Source: Petasospora fabianii
Taxonomy: Eukaryota; Ascomycota; Saccharomycetes; Phaffomycetales; Wickerhamomycetaceae
NCBI GenBank assembly: GCA_022641835.1
Contig: CP048725.1
Span: 186,001-250,000 of the forward strand
Direction of reading: 5' to 3'
Length of the DNA: 64,000 bases
Positions within the stretch are counted from its first letter, which is position 1. Each line of letters begins with the position of its first letter. The notes under the pieces were generated by a model. The model did not search any database and was not told the origin of the DNA. It was given only the letters and a program-made list of their open reading frames with translations. Below, one piece after another: positions 20,379-32,700 of the stretch. The position numbers and the translations under genes were made by a program.

Positions 20379-21810
20379 ATGTCCTCGAGGTAAGTTTCTC
20401 TCTGCAACATTATTCAGATCCATTACTAACGCCCATCAACAGATATAGAGTCGAGTGTGAGTTGATCCCGGCCGAACCATGGCCCTCGCCCCACACGAAG
20501 AACAACTAACACCCAAAATAGACGCTCTCAAGGTCCACCGCAGGGATGGCTTCATAGAATGGATCAAGGGATTGCTTGCTGTAAGTGTTGAGTGATTCCT
20601 GGCATATATATTGAGCAGAACAACTAACTCATCGCAGGTTCCCTTTGTGCTCCACGCTGTCCAATCCAGCTCTGCTAGTGGAGCGGACGTCAAGACCTCT
20701 GCTGATGCACGCAGACGTTACGCGGAGATCTTCTTTGACGTTGAGAAGCTTGTTGAAGATCAGATACTTATGCAGAATGCTGGCACACCAGAGCTGAGTC
20801 GTTTAAGTCAGCTAGTTCCATCAGTTGGTGTGTTCTTCACGAAGCTCCCACTCGAAAAGGCGTTCTACATAGAGGATGAACGCAGATCGATCTCTCACAG
20901 AAGACTTGTGTGCCCTTCTTTCAACGATATTAGATTGATTTTGAACACAGCTCAGGCTATAGCTCTGGCACAGGGAAGGAGTGATCTGAAGCTCGTGACA
21001 TTTGATGGTGATGTCACTTTGTATGAGGACGGTAAATCTCTTGCAGCGGACGCCAGTGTCATCACCAGACTATTAAAGCTGTTGAAGAGAGACATCTATG
21101 TCGGTGTTGTGACTGCTGCCGGATACAATGAGGAGTCTGGTGATAAATATTATGATCGACTTAAAGGTTTAATTGATGCCATTAAAGACTCTACGTCTTT
21201 GACTGATGAGCAGAAGGAGAGATTCTCGGTTATGGGTGGTGAATCAAACTACCTGTTCCGGTTTAATGTCGAGAAGGGTGGCTTGAAATGGATTGACCAA
21301 GAGGAATGGCTGCTTGATACTATGAGAGCTTGGAATGATGCCGATATCACTTCTGTGTTGGACCTAGCAGAACTCACTTTGTCCGATCTCCAGAAGAAGC
21401 TCAATCTACCAGCCACTGTGATGAGAAAGCACAGGGCTGTTGGACTCAATCCAAATCCAGGTGCTAAACTTACAAGAGAACAGTTGGAAGAGGTGGTGCT
21501 GTCTACACAGAAACGCCTCGACCAAAGCTCTGCTGCTCAGAGAATTCAATTCTGTGCCTTTGACGGTGGCAGCGACGTCTGGGTCGACATTGCGTCTAAG
21601 GACCTTGGAGTGGCCTCTCTTCAGAAGTACTTTGGAGGTATCTCACCCAAGCAGACCCTTCACATCGGAGACCAGTTCGCCTCTGTGGGCTCCAACGACT
21701 TCAAGGCTCGTCTCGCTGGCTGCACGTGCTGGATCGCTAACCCGGACGAGACAGTAGCCATCCTCGACGACCTAATGCAGTACATTGAGGAGGACCAGGC
21801 CTTCCGCTAA
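20379..21810 (+). CDS. ISN1: IMP-specific 5'-nucleotidase Isn1, four exons
   Basis: The exons are inferred as 20379-20389, 20443-20456, 20522-20580 and 20638-21810. Introns start GTAAGT, GTGAGT and GTAAGT, with branch sites TACTAAC, CTAAC and CTAAC. Splicing yields MSSRYRVEYALKVHRRDGFI, then EWIKGLLAVPFVLHAV; yeast Isn1 reads MSSRYRVEYHLKSHRKDEFI and DWIKGLLASPFVLHAV, so every junction is supported. The product is 418 residues. The HAD-like motif FDGDVTLYEDG carries the nucleophile, and GDQFASVGSNDFKARLAGC is the conserved C-terminal block. The enzyme dephosphorylates IMP to inosine in purine turnover. Exons of 11 and 14 nt and three 5' introns are unusual for budding yeast. Confidence 0.95.
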
Positions 21811-22062
21811 GTACACGACAAACCTTCTTGTTCAATCGAACACGCATTGTAGTCCCGCAACCCGAATTACAACTTACGGACCAGAAAGAACATAAGGAGA
21901 AAGGCCTCGGCCTTAGTAGGAGTGTGTCCCTTACCGTGCGCGATTTGGTCCGCTTATCGATAATTGTGTCAAAAGGGCAATCCTCCGCCTTTCGTCCTGG
22001 ATCCATCTTTGACACGACTTGTACCCCTTTAAAACTCCTCAAAGATTTCTGCTTATCCCACA

Positions 22063-23011
22063 ATGTTTGGACTCCTTTTCTCATTGGTGACGTATGTGGT
22101 GATTCCTGTTCTCCACCCCTTTGTTTTGAGTGTGTTTAGCCCAGTTCTCATACTTACATCCCCACAGTTTCACCATCTCGGTTTGCCTTCCTCTGGTGGC
22201 AACATTCAAAGCACTCCGCTCGCTCGAAAAGACGCCTACCAGTGTCTCCACAGTCAATCTTAAGCCCTTACTCATCTACTGGCTTGTTCTTTCCCTTATC
22301 ACCGTTGTTGAGAGTAATTTGGCCTTTGTGTTGCAGTTCATCCCTCTCTTTGGCCTCTTGAGAGTGTATCTTGCATTCTGGCTCGTGCTCCCACAGACAA
22401 AAGGTGCTGATTACCTCTACTATGGCTACATTGAGCCATTCATTGCAGAAAATGAGCAAAAGATTGACAAACTTGCCCAATGTGCTTACCCACGTGAACT
22501 CCTCAAAGTTGTTTCACAATACTTTGGCTTTGAGATTAACTACTTATCGCGTTTCAGTACAGCAGCAAACAGTGCTTCTGCTTCTCAAGCACCATCCGGT
22601 AACTCTTTGCTTGATCAATTCGTTGTTAGCTTCCTTAAATCCGATCCTGTAAAATCCACTCGCTCTCCAACCCTGGTTGGTGAAGGTGGCTTGGTTGAGA
22701 GCTTGCTCGGTGTTGTAAAGTCCCTCCCATCTGGTAATGCTGCTCAAAAGTCTGCCTTCAATTCACCTCAGGGATTCATTGAGAGTCTTTCATCGGGTGT
22801 CACTGAGGCAACTTCCGGTTTCACCACCTCCAAATCTTCCAACACATCAGTGAGTGAGAACTCGGACTTTGATGTTGTTGGCAAGGAGGAGCTGATCAAC
22901 TTTGAAGATCACAACTCAAAGGCTCCATCTCCAAGAGCTGCGACACCACAGAGTGAGGGCTGGTTCACTTGGTCTTCCTGGGGCTCTAAATCCAAATCCA
23001 AGACGACTTAA
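22063..23011 (+). CDS. REEP / TB2-DP1-HVA22 family ER-shaping protein, two exons
   Basis: The exons are inferred as 22063-22091 and 22168-23011. The 76-nt intron starts GTATGT, has TACTTAC at 22151-22157 and ends CCACAG. Splicing gives MFGLLFSLVT-FTISVCLPLVATFKAL, which aligns with the start of short REEPs (hydrophobic N-terminus, then CPAYASYKA). The TB2/DP1 domain continues with PLLIYWLVLSLITVVESN, IPLFGLLRVYLAFWLVLPQTKGADYLYY. The 290-residue product has a long Ser-rich cytosolic tail after about residue 140, unlike the 180-residue Yop1. The short N-terminus fits the REEP1-4 subgroup better than the Yop1/REEP5-6 subgroup. Such proteins bend tubular ER membranes. Confidence 0.86.
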
Positions 23012-23403
23012 ATACTGTTATGATTGTGTAATCACTGCTCATCATTAGGTACTGGATACCAATTATCTTTCTCTTTCTTTTTGTTTTTGTTACTTCTCAG
23101 GCTATAAGGATTCATGGGTTTGTTAGGATTGGAATATCATGCTTTGTTCGTTTGCACGTTGAATTAGATAGGCTGTGCGCCGTTCTATAGTCTTGATGGT
23201 GGCGAGTGCACTGGTGCCTCGCTGCCTGCGTTAAAGCGTCAATATCGGAGGTCCCTATCTTATACGCACACCTACACGATTGGTGTTTGTAGGTATCTTC
23301 AAATTATCTAAACCCTTTATTATACAAACAAGACAAAACGTCTTTGATACTTTTTTGTTTTCAATCGCTACAAGTAGGCAAAACCTTCAAACACCATCAC
23401 CAA
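23012..23403. other. Convergent intergenic region REEP gene / RPB2
   Basis: The 392 bases between two 3' ends hold T-rich sequence and nothing recognised as a gene. Confidence 0.45.
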
Positions 23404-26400
23404 TTAGAAATCCACCGAACGGTCAGTGTAGAGACGTGGGGCAATGTTCATAGCCATCAACTCCTGGAACAACAACTTGGCAGCATATGGAATGTGGATT
23501 TGGTAAATATCGATCTTGTTCTTACAACCACGACACTCGAACTGGTTGTGCTTGAGCTTGGCAATGACAGACATCAAACCACAGACACCACAAATATGCA
23601 CTCTGAAGGCATCAGATGCCTCCATCAATCTCTCCTTCATGAACGAAGCAGCACCGTGAGCAATCATACAATCACGCTCCATTTCACCGAAACGCAAACC
23701 ACCATCTCTTGAACGACCCTCCACTGGCTGTCTCGTAAGAATTTGCACCGGACCTCTAGCTCTGGCATGAATCTTGTCATCAACCATATGTCTCAAACGT
23801 TGGTAGTAAGTAGGACCAAAGAACACTTGGGCCATCATCTTCTTACCAGTGTGACCGTTGTACATCACCTCGAAACCTCTAGACTGGTAACCGTTGGAAC
23901 GAAGCAATTTAGAAATGGCATCAACGGTAACCTCCGTAAATGGAGAAGCATCACCTTCCAAACCGGAAATGGCAGACACCTTCGAAAGCAAACATTCAAT
24001 CAAATGGGCAACAGTCATACGAGATGGAATGGCGTGTGGATTGATAATGAGGTCTGGAACAATACCTTCACTTGTGAATGGCATATCCTCACGACGGTAC
24101 GTCACACCGATGGTACCCTTCTGACCGTGACGAGAAGCAAACTTGTCACCAATCTGTGGAACCTTCGTTGTTCTCATACGCACCTTGACAAACTTCAAAC
24201 CCTCCTGGTTCGTTGTGATGAGTACCTGGTCCACAATACCATTCTCTGTGGCTCTCAAAGGCGTAGAAGCATCACGCTTGGTATGATAAACGGTACGCTG
24301 ACCCAACTCCTCGACATCTGGTGGGATCGGTGTAGTCTTACCAATGATAATATCCTCACCGGAAACTCTGACACCTGGGGCAATCAAACCATCATCATCC
24401 AACTTTTCGTATGTACCATGCTTCAATCTCAAGGTGTTCGAACGGTTTGGCTTCTCGAACTCCTCAACAACAGACATACCAACTCTCTTCTCCTGATCCA
24501 TATAAGATCTAAAGAACAAAGATCTGAACAAACCTCTGTCAATACTCGACTGGTTCATAATCATGGAATCTTCCTGGTTGTAACCAGAGTAACAAGCAAT
24601 GGCGACAATGGCGTTCTGACCAGCTGGCAATTCTCTGAACTTGAGATGCACCATGGATCTCGTTGTGGCGAGTGGCTTCTGTGGGTAATAGAGAATATTT
24701 GCCATCGTATCCATACGGACACTGTAGTTTGTGAGGAAGACACCCATGGCTTGCTTACCCATGGCAGATTGATATGTGTTACGTGGGGACTGGTTATGAT
24801 CTGGGAATGGAATGATGGAGGCGGCAACACCGAGAATCATGGATGGATGAATCTCACAGTGCGTGTATGTAAATGCGTTCTTGTTTGTTGCTTGAATACG
24901 CTTGTTTGGATCAACTGTCTCTGGATCTTCTTCTAGTGCGTTTGGTTCCAAGTCATCTGGAGACATGGCAATCATGATTGTCTCCTCTTCCTCGGCATCA
25001 ACGTACTCAACAATACCATTGTGCAACAACGACGTCCAGCCATATGGTTCATCAGTCTCCTCCAAGTCGTCCTCCCATAATGCATTAACATGCTCCTTCT
25101 TCAATGCAAGTTCCTTTCTTCCCAATTCGTAGTTGTCCTCGACAATGAACAGTGGTCTGTAGACTCTACCAGCATCTGTGAACACTCTGAACTCCTTTTC
25201 ACGGATGTCTCTGATAATGGAAACCTCTGGAGAGATCTCACCTCTTCTTCTCAAGACTCTCATTGTTTCAGTCAGCTGAGCTGGATCGTTGTGTGTACCG
25301 TGCCAAACACCGTTGACGAAAATCTTTGTGGCGTTGGCATGAGATGGGTCTCTTGGCTTGTAGTCTTCGACAGGATCCATACCCCACTCTTCCAAGAAGT
25401 AAAGAATTGGGTCAGAGCCAGAACCGACAGAGATACACGTCATCAAGGACAAGTTCTTGACCAAACCACACGCCTGACCTTCGGGAGTTTCAGCAGGGCA
25501 AACCAGACCCCAATGTGTGTTGTGGAGCTGACGTGGCTTGGCCAACTTACCATCACGACCGATTGGAGTATTGGTTCTTCTCAAATGTGACAGCGTGGAG
25601 GAGTATGTGTAACGGTTCAAAACCTGAGAGACACCAGCTCTCGAACTCATAGCCTTCTTCTGCTCACCCCAGTTACCAGTGGCCAAGGAGTACTTCAAAC
25701 CAGAGGTGATAGTGGTGGCCTTGACGGCGATCTTCAAGTTGAAATCTGCACCTGTCTCAACGGATCTCTGCATGTAACGGTAGATATCGTTGGACAACTT
25801 TTTGAATAAGATTCTGAAAAGATTGGACAACAAAGGACCGGCCAAGTCCAATCTCTTCTTACCAAAGTGATCACGATCATCCTGTGGCTTTCTCTCCAAG
25901 GCACAAAGAAGCAAACGGTTCACCATGTAACCCAAGAAGAAGGCCTTTCTATTCTCCATACCTTCAGCCTGAGAAATGTGCGGAAGGAACTCTTTTTGCA
26001 AAACATCTCTAGCATACTGAATACGCTTCTCTCTTCTGATACCAAGACCGTTACCACGACGACCAATGAAATCGAGAGCTACCTCACGATCCTGGATAAC
26101 GAAACCTTCTTCAACACATGGCTTCAACATCTCAAACATCTGCCAATCGTTCTCATCGTAACAGATGTGCTCCAAGATATCACCATCTGGGACAATACCT
26201 AAGGCTCTGAAGACAATGACAATAGGAATATCCTGCTTGATGTATGGCAAAGTGGCCTTGATGGTTCTTCCCGATCCTTTATCGTCACGACCATAGAGCT
26301 TAATCTGCATGGAGGAAATGAGTCGGGAACCCTTCTCAAGAGCGGAACGGATCTCGGCAACGTGAGAGACTGGAGATGGTGCAGACTTCTTGAAGACTTG

Positions 26401-27051
26401 GACAATGTTGGCAGCAGAACGCTCCTGAGCAATCAGGACTTTTTCGGAACCGTTGATGACGAAGTAACCACCCATATCAAATGGACACTCCTTCAAAGAG
26501 TAGTACTCCTCGTCAGTCAAGTCCTTCAACAGACAGTACTTCGACTTGAGCATGATTGGGACTTTACCGATGAACACCTTCTTGTCAACTGGCTCCTCAT
26601 CCTTAGCGTAATCATCCTGGATAATTCTCCATTCGGCTTCGTCATCACGTCTCTCGTACGTCACCTTGTCCATCTCAACAAAGAGTGGGGCAGCATATGT
26701 CAAGTTACGGAGTCTGGCCTCCTGTGGGAACATCTGGGCAGTGGTACCATCGGACTCGGTCATCGTTGGTTTGGAGAGGAAAATCTTTCCGAACTGGATC
26801 TCATACTTTCTGTTGATGATATCCGACTCGTTGGCGTGCTGGGCAGGTTGCTCGAGAATGAGAGTCTTGTCCTCCTCCACGAGCTCCTGGATCGACGTGT
26901 GGATGAACTCGTCAAAGGAGTCGAGCTGCTGGGAAACCAAACCCTTCTCTTTGAAGAACGCCGAGATAACGGTCCAGCAGTCCTCAGAAGTGACCTCGTT
27001 GGAATCCTCCATGGCATACTCGTCCTGAGGGATCTCGTACTCGTCAGACAT
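23404..27051 (-). CDS. RPB2: RNA polymerase II second-largest subunit Rpb2
   Basis: This 1215-residue protein is Rpb2, the subunit that forms one side of the RNA polymerase II active-site cleft. All conserved regions are present: [16 protein letters not shown]-like N-terminus ([17 protein letters not shown]), [19 protein letters not shown], the fork region [109 protein letters not shown] and the C-terminal zinc site CGVCG with CRGC. It ends [12 protein letters not shown]. The ATG at 27051 ([12 protein letters not shown]) matches the yeast start; the open frame extends upstream but without homology. Yeast Rpb2 has 1224 residues. Confidence 0.99.
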   Translation of the reverse strand: MSDEYEIPQDEYAMEDSNEVTSEDCWTVISAFFKEKGLVSQQLDSFDEFIHTSIQELVEEDKTLILEQPAQHANESDIINRKYEIQFGKIFLSKPTMTESDGTTAQMFPQEARLRNLTYAAPLFVEMDKVTYERRDDEAEWRIIQDDYAKDEEPVDKKVFIGKVPIMLKSKYCLLKDLTDEEYYSLKECPFDMGGYFVINGSEKVLIAQERSAANIVQVFKKSAPSPVSHVAEIRSALEKGSRLISSMQIKLYGRDDKGSGRTIKATLPYIKQDIPIVIVFRALGIVPDGDILEHICYDENDWQMFEMLKPCVEEGFVIQDREVALDFIGRRGNGLGIRREKRIQYARDVLQKEFLPHISQAEGMENRKAFFLGYMVNRLLLCALERKPQDDRDHFGKKRLDLAGPLLSNLFRILFKKLSNDIYRYMQRSVETGADFNLKIAVKATTITSGLKYSLATGNWGEQKKAMSSRAGVSQVLNRYTYSSTLSHLRRTNTPIGRDGKLAKPRQLHNTHWGLVCPAETPEGQACGLVKNLSLMTCISVGSGSDPILYFLEEWGMDPVEDYKPRDPSHANATKIFVNGVWHGTHNDPAQLTETMRVLRRRGEISPEVSIIRDIREKEFRVFTDAGRVYRPLFIVEDNYELGRKELALKKEHVNALWEDDLEETDEPYGWTSLLHNGIVEYVDAEEEETIMIAMSPDDLEPNALEEDPETVDPNKRIQATNKNAFTYTHCEIHPSMILGVAASIIPFPDHNQSPRNTYQSAMGKQAMGVFLTNYSVRMDTMANILYYPQKPLATTRSMVHLKFRELPAGQNAIVAIACYSGYNQEDSMIMNQSSIDRGLFRSLFFRSYMDQEKRVGMSVVEEFEKPNRSNTLRLKHGTYEKLDDDGLIAPGVRVSGEDIIIGKTTPIPPDVEELGQRTVYHTKRDASTPLRATENGIVDQVLITTNQEGLKFVKVRMRTTKVPQIGDKFASRHGQKGTIGVTYRREDMPFTSEGIVPDLIINPHAIPSRMTVAHLIECLLSKVSAISGLEGDASPFTEVTVDAISKLLRSNGYQSRGFEVMYNGHTGKKMMAQVFFGPTYYQRLRHMVDDKIHARARGPVQILTRQPVEGRSRDGGLRFGEMERDCMIAHGAASFMKERLMEASDAFRVHICGVCGLMSVIAKLKHNQFECRGCKNKIDIYQIHIPYAAKLLFQELMAMNIAPRLYTDRSVDF

Positions 27052-27454
27052 GGCGTATATGCTGTTGTTCCTGGTGTTCGTGCGTAGTGTTGTTCGGGGT
27101 GATGAGGGATGCAGGTGAGTCGAAACGCGCTTCAGTGGTGTAAAAAGGGGCACAGAAATGCGGTATCTGGTGAAAGGAGAAACGCCTGGGTAGAACGAGC
27201 AGGGAAACACACAGCCGGACGACTGATTGGTGCGGTTATGGGGACAATGAGATGCTGTTGTTGTCCGTGGTGGCGTCGCTCGGTGCATTATTGATTCTTT
27301 TCGTCGGCGGTTGGTGGTGTTCAGATGTTTTGGCCCGGTTAGCGCACATCGCGTTTTGAATTTTCGGACGATTTTTCAGCTGGAGAAGCATTGGAGACGG
27401 GCATCATCACTGCTCTTTGGTTAGCAGCCTTTCCAAATTTTGCTTTGATTGGCC
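27052..27454. promoter_or_regulatory. Divergent promoter RPB2 / MRP20
   Basis: This 403-base region separates the start codons of RPB2 and MRP20. No additional gene or named site was recognised. Confidence 0.4.
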
Positions 27455-28195
27455 ATGCCTCGTGTTGTTTCATCCGTCGTTGATGCTGTGAAAAGCAGTG
27501 CGCGCTCTCTCGCCACCGCTGTAAACTTGCCACTCAAGAAGAACCTCGATCTGAGAGTTAAGGCTAAGGGCTTCGAAGTGGCTACAAGACACTCCATCAA
27601 GCTCAACAAGCTCATGCACGACTCTATTGACACAGGGCTTCCACATTTCCGTGTGGGTGGCCGCAAGCAGTACTTCCCAACCGCCCGTGTGATCCTCCTT
27701 CGCCCAAACGCCAAACACACACCATACCAGGCCAAGTTCATCGTGCCGAAATCTTTCAACCGTATGGATCTCAGAGACTATCTCTATCATGTCTATGGTC
27801 TTCGTGCCTTCAACATCACAACACAACTTCTCCATGCTCCATACACCAGAGACGGTAATGCCGTTGCTCGTTACAGAACTGGTCAGATCAAGAAGATGAC
27901 CATCGACATGACGGAACCATTCGTGTGGCCAGAAGAGCCAAAGAACAAGAACAAATGGAACGTGCAGTTCTTCAAGGACTTGAAAACATACTCCGAGGAG
28001 AGACAGCAGGTTGGTTCAAACAAGTTCAAGCCAGGTACGGCATTCAACGGTGCCCTTGGTCCATACAAGCACAAGGCTGAACCATTCATTCCAAAGAAAC
28101 TCAAGAGAGAACTTCTCAATAAAAAGGTCAAGGTCAAATCTCAGACTGACCGTTCGGATGACGTTGAGCTTATTGAAAAGCACCTGGGTCTGTGA
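27455..28195 (+). CDS. MRP20: Mitochondrial ribosomal protein uL23m (Mrp20)
   Basis: This 246-residue protein matches yeast Mrp20 (263 residues), the mitochondrial uL23 that lies at the polypeptide exit tunnel next to the Oxa1/Mba1 contact. The N-terminus (MPRVVSSVVDAVKSSARSLA) is basic and presequence-like. The uL23 core includes HFRVGGRKQYFPTARVILLR, YQAKFIVPKSFNRMDLRDYL, YHVYGLRAFNIT and RTGQIKKMTIDMTEPFVWP. The C-terminal extension is lysine-rich. The ATG at 27455 is the first in frame; two codons of open frame upstream lack an ATG. Confidence 0.92.
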   Translation: MPRVVSSVVDAVKSSARSLATAVNLPLKKNLDLRVKAKGFEVATRHSIKLNKLMHDSIDTGLPHFRVGGRKQYFPTARVILLRPNAKHTPYQAKFIVPKSFNRMDLRDYLYHVYGLRAFNITTQLLHAPYTRDGNAVARYRTGQIKKMTIDMTEPFVWPEEPKNKNKWNVQFFKDLKTYSEERQQVGSNKFKPGTAFNGALGPYKHKAEPFIPKKLKRELLNKKVKVKSQTDRSDDVELIEKHLGL

Positions 28196-28491
28196 TTCGG
28201 TGTTTAACCCATATCCTGACGAAGAAATGTTCACACATAAAAGTTGTTACGGAGACTGCATCGGATTGAACTGTACATAACACTCACACATCATTACCTC
28301 AATCAGGCACGATCTGTAACATTAGATTAATTAATTGTAGCTGTATTCGTCCCCTAGGAACTTGCGTTTTTTTTTTAGTCGCCGTTGAATGTGAAGAATG
28401 ACCATTGCATCGGACAGGATATGCGTGAACCTCATTCTAGGCCCGATTACCAGATATGTGGTCTCTAATTTGGAAGACATATGATAGCAAA

Positions 28492-29127
28492 TCATTCATT
28501 CTTAATGTAATTGAAAGTCATGTATGCGATCGGTATCTCGCCCTTTTTGACCGGTGCATAGTCCAAGGTCTTGAATCCCCAGTGCTCATACACAGCCATT
28601 GCTTTTTTGGTACCAGCGCATTCCAGCACAACTGGTACTTTGTCAATGTTGACGGCTCTCTTCAATATTGGTTTAACTATGGAGCTAATAGCATGAGTAT
28701 TCTGCTCTCCCTGTCTTGCTGGGTCTCTGGCGATCAGCTGAAGATGCCAGTGCTTACGAGTATGAAACCCGTGCTTGACTCCAATATTGTAAAAAGAGCT
28801 AGCAATGTCATATCCCGCTGCTGGTATTTCTGATTCCACAGGAGGAATTCTGAATTGACCTGGTGGAAGCCATACAGCAACAGCAGCGTGATCATAAGAG
28901 TGGAGAAGAATAGCATCATGATGCTTGTATCCAGCTACCATACGTCCAAAGTGTTCTGTGACCTGTTCCTCTGTTTTTCCAGCATTAGTTGAAGCGCCCA
29001 TATAGATGAACATTGGAAGATCGTTGAACGCACGGCCAATAACCTCGGCCACTCTTATGACATCTTCAGTAGTGGAAGCTGGTGGTGCAAGCTCGAGATC
29101 TTGACCTTTGATCAGCTCCGTTGACAT
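28492..29127 (-). CDS. GNAT-family N-acetyltransferase
   Basis: This 211-residue protein has the GNAT fold of acetyl-CoA-dependent acetyltransferases. Motif A is seen as HLQLIARDPARQGEQNTHAI (residues about 125-150), followed by helix SIVKPILKRA. Motif B reads PVVLECAGTKKAMAVYEHWGF, the common 'AxxlYekxGF' ending. The N-terminal part contains FNDLPMFIYM and AVAVWLPPGQFRIPP, resembling fungal GNATs of the same group as bacterial puromycin acetyltransferase-like enzymes. The substrate cannot be told from sequence. A TATA-like AAATATATATTT lies about 65 bases before the start. Confidence 0.8.
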   Translation of the reverse strand: MSTELIKGQDLELAPPASTTEDVIRVAEVIGRAFNDLPMFIYMGASTNAGKTEEQVTEHFGRMVAGYKHHDAILLHSYDHAAVAVWLPPGQFRIPPVESEIPAAGYDIASSFYNIGVKHGFHTRKHWHLQLIARDPARQGEQNTHAISSIVKPILKRAVNIDKVPVVLECAGTKKAMAVYEHWGFKTLDYAPVKKGEIPIAYMTFNYIKNE

Positions 29128-29699
29128 TATTCACAGTAGATTTGGCCAGTTGATAGTCGTCTGTATACGAATTGGTATGATCTCTCGAGTAAAAATATAT
29201 ATTTCTCTAGTCTATTCACGAACCAGTCACTGGCTCCTGGTGAGTCATGGAGGCGTACTAACAACTGTCAAGTAGTTTTGGAAATAGTCCCTGTACTTCG
29301 ATATCCGTATTCAGCATCAGCGCGACTTTGGTGAGCTTATCAGGGGTGACGCACTACCTGATTTAACAGGTCACAGCGATGCGCTACAGTATTACCGAAC
29401 TTCGATGTACTGATTGAGATAGAGAGGAGTGTAGACTTACTGAAGATTTGGCTAGCTAATGGTAGAACTAAAAGCCCTGAATCGTCTCCTGAAACTATCT
29501 AGATATGCAGTCATAATAGTGTCCAGTTGCGCGCCCCAAGGTGATGTGTACTTGATAATAGAGCGCCAGAACCCCATAACAGACTCTCGAAAGAGTCATT
29601 GTTAGTGTGATTCAAAAAGCCACAGAGATCTTCGCTTATCCAATATAAACTTCTTCCTCGCCAAAAATTAATAAAAAAAAAAATGAGAAAAAAAAAGTA
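29128..29699. other. Intergenic, GNAT promoter and tRNA 3' flank
   Basis: No gene was recognised. A-rich runs at 29661-29697 are, on the minus strand, T-runs directly after the tRNA-Thr gene and serve as its likely Pol III terminator. Confidence 0.5.
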
Positions 29700-29771
29700 T
29701 GCCCCCTGCCAGGATTGAACTAGCGACCTTTGCATTACAAGTGCAACGCTCTACCACTAAGCTAAACGGGC
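29700..29771 (-). tRNA. tRNA-Thr (TGT anticodon)
   Basis: The minus strand folds as a tRNA of 72 nt including the discriminator A. It has a D-arm with GTGGTAGAGC, an anticodon stem TTGCA/TGCAA enclosing loop CTTGTAA (anticodon TGT, reading ACA), and a T-arm GCTAG-TTCAATC-CTGGC. The acceptor strands are GCCCGTT and AGGGGGC, which leave a G:G mismatch at pair 5 and a T:G wobble at pair 6. A run of nine T follows within a few bases. There is no intron. The mismatch is odd for a functional tRNA, but all other stems are intact. Confidence 0.87.
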
Positions 29772-32700
29772 AACTTCGATTTTTTAAATTTATTTTCGTT
29801 GACGCGTCAAGATCTCAACATCGAAAGAAAAAGCAAATCCTCTTATTAGAAAATTATTCCTGTTAGAGATCATTCTTAGCAGATTCCTTTGATAAAGTAG
29901 ATACATCAGGTGTGATTGTACTTCCTTGAAAGTTTAGAAGGGCTGTTAGCCGTAGATACAACCACTATGAAGGCGATCAGTACTCACTGGGCCGGGTTTC
30001 TTTTCTCCGCGACGGACGTACCTACGTACATTCAAGGCACCTGACGCTGACTTCACACATGGCCCTCATTCGGTATCGAAGCTCATCTACAAGGTGGGGG
30101 AGGGGTTGCATTGGGTTGCATTCGAAGCCCTAGTAGAACAAAAGGAAATGTGTGGTAAGTAATTCCTATGGATTTTCTTTTAGCTCTTCGTCCCCTCGCA
30201 CTGCTTAGAGCTTCGCTATCTTGCGGTATCGCAGTCGACTTCTCTGCACCGATCTGCGGTCAAATAGCACATGCATCTCCTGCGTCAAGTACGTGTGATA
30301 CGGTTGTTCTCGAAGCCAACTGTGCTGTGCTCACAAGGCTACATTAACGGTTAGCGCTTGGTGATACCTAAAGGAGAGATGCACGGAGAAAAGGAGGGAA
30401 ATTCTTTTGGTGTGGTGTAGCTTCTAGACATGAAACAAGGGGCCTGTTGAGAAGTGTAGATGCACCAGTAACAACGGCTGATCGACTGATAGCGGCCGCG
30501 TGTTTTTGCAGAGACAACCCCATACTCCTCACCCCACATCTGCAACTGATGAAGGGCTTGTTACCGCCAACAAGGTGCAAAAAAGTACATCTAAGCGCAT
30601 CTTGAGTTCTATGGAACCCCTGTACATTTCAACTGGAAGCGAAATGCCTCATCGCAAGATGACTTGTATACTTTCCTTCCTGTTCGGAATACCTTTGCCT
30701 CAACGAGCTTGCTAAAGACGTACTCCATCTGTAATCTACGGAATTGAGCACTTTCCATGCTTCCATAGAATCCATCATCACTAGGTGCGGCTTGATATCA
30801 GAAAACACGGCTACAGTTAGGCGGGCATGTACCTCTTTCATGTGAGCTGACCGGTAAGGTGGCCGTTGTAGTGCACATTGTCATATTACGTTGTGGGCAG
30901 TGTTAGAAAGTTTCGCAACTGGGTAAACCTTTGACCATGTCGTAGCCGTTCAATGACTCACCTTACTCGTTGAAATCAAAGAAGGCAATCCGACATCAAT
31001 CAAGTGTGGGATGAATCTTGTAATCAGTGTTCAAGATAATACCAGATATCTACAATGCTCTGGGGATAGACTGCAAAGGAAATTCTGAAGCTCACAGATG
31101 ACATTGGGTGAGTGTGATTATAGTGATTGGCTGTGATGGCAGCATCTCAATGATCGACATCGCAAAAGCAGGAGATAGAACATAAATTTCCTCTACGTTG
31201 GAGCTGCAGCCTTGTTTAAAGCGCTTTGTGTGAGCTTCTGCAGTCTGTTTATAGACAAATGTTTCGCAAAGCAGCCTAGACACACAGCCTTCTTCCTGCT
31301 CTGTTTAACCACAGCTCATAACTCCCCTTCTTCCTCTGACCTATTCATTTGATTGAAGCCTATTGCAACTTACATTATTAGTAGTATTTTGGAACATTTA
31401 ATGGCCAATTGCAAACCCTCAGGTGCCTCAATTGACCCAACAAGTCAAGCTTTCCAGGTGTTTATTTCTGGAGTTGGGTTACGGGCACTCCACTGTAGGT
31501 TTATACGCTGCAGGCGTACGCGGGTACTGCAACTTGTCGACAGCTTCAACTTTCGACACCAGCACATTTCCAACTTCTACAGGACATTAGACATTGTGTC
31601 TACGAATTGTGAACCCTGTTCTATGAGTGATGTCATTCAGGTCCGTCGGCCCAGTTTTATTTGAGATCGTTATGGTTTTCTCAACTGGAGAAAGCTTTCT
31701 TTTCACTTCTGCTAACCTCGAGGCTCATATCCATCACTGAAAAGCACATGGAATCTTGGCATCGGAAATCCAACAGATTGTTCACATGTTCGTTGTATGT
31801 GGCCCAGCGTAGAGGTGTGGCCCTTGTTGGCGAGATGCGTCTCGATAAGCTGGAAATACAAAGCACTCCTACGCATCGTGCAATAAATTGTTAATATTTA
31901 CTCGCTAGCCTAGATAGAAGTAAATTTAGAATATCGATAGGAGTTTGCTCAATTGTCGGCCGAGGGTGAGAGATCTCCGTGCCATATGATAACAACTACC
32001 ATAGCTGGAACCCTAGTATGTGCCTATATGTTGGCAATCCTAAAGGTAACTGGCATGGTATTATTTTGAGAGTCTCGACCTCTTTCCATCCGTCAAAACA
32101 TCAGCTAAGCTTAGAACCAATAACTGGTTCAGACAAACAGTGTATAGTCGCCAATAAATGCACACTTGACACCTTGCTATACATAGTTGTGCCCCTTGCC
32201 TCAATCACGTCATGCTTCTCAACCCGTTGCCGTGTGTGTACACCAGGAAGATTTCAGTATGCTTCCGTTGCATAGATCCATCCCTTCTGAAAAATGGTGA
32301 GCTTCGTGTGCCTGGCAATCCGCTGGGCTTTATACTCTGGCCTCTGCCTGTCATTTGCCTACTCAAAGCAACTCTGCAGGAACACCGACGGTGTTCTCAG
32401 GGAAAAGCGCTGTTGTAGATCTGCTAACTAATGGATCAGCAAACTACTTGTACAAGCATTAGAGTAATATGATATGTCACGTTGACTTATTCTTGGACTG
32501 TACCTGTTTGGTAAGCTGTTTATTGTCTACTCGTTACTAGATCAAGCCGACAACGGGTCGCATTCTTAGATCTTACACATCCAGCTTCTTCTACAGGTTT
32601 TATTTACATTGATGGGGGTGGGGAACAGTACATTCTACCATCAAGCTTGTTCAGCAACATCATTGCATCGTTGCACATCACAAGGGAAGAGACAGCTGTG

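Noticed and set aside
23743-24936. 397-codon open frame antisense to RPB2
   Set aside because: It lies wholly inside RPB2 on the other strand, and its composition mirrors the RPB2 codons. No motif of its own is visible.
31353-31664. 103-codon open frame in the 3.9-kb gap
   Set aside because: No motif or codon bias resembling the nearby genes; treated as chance.
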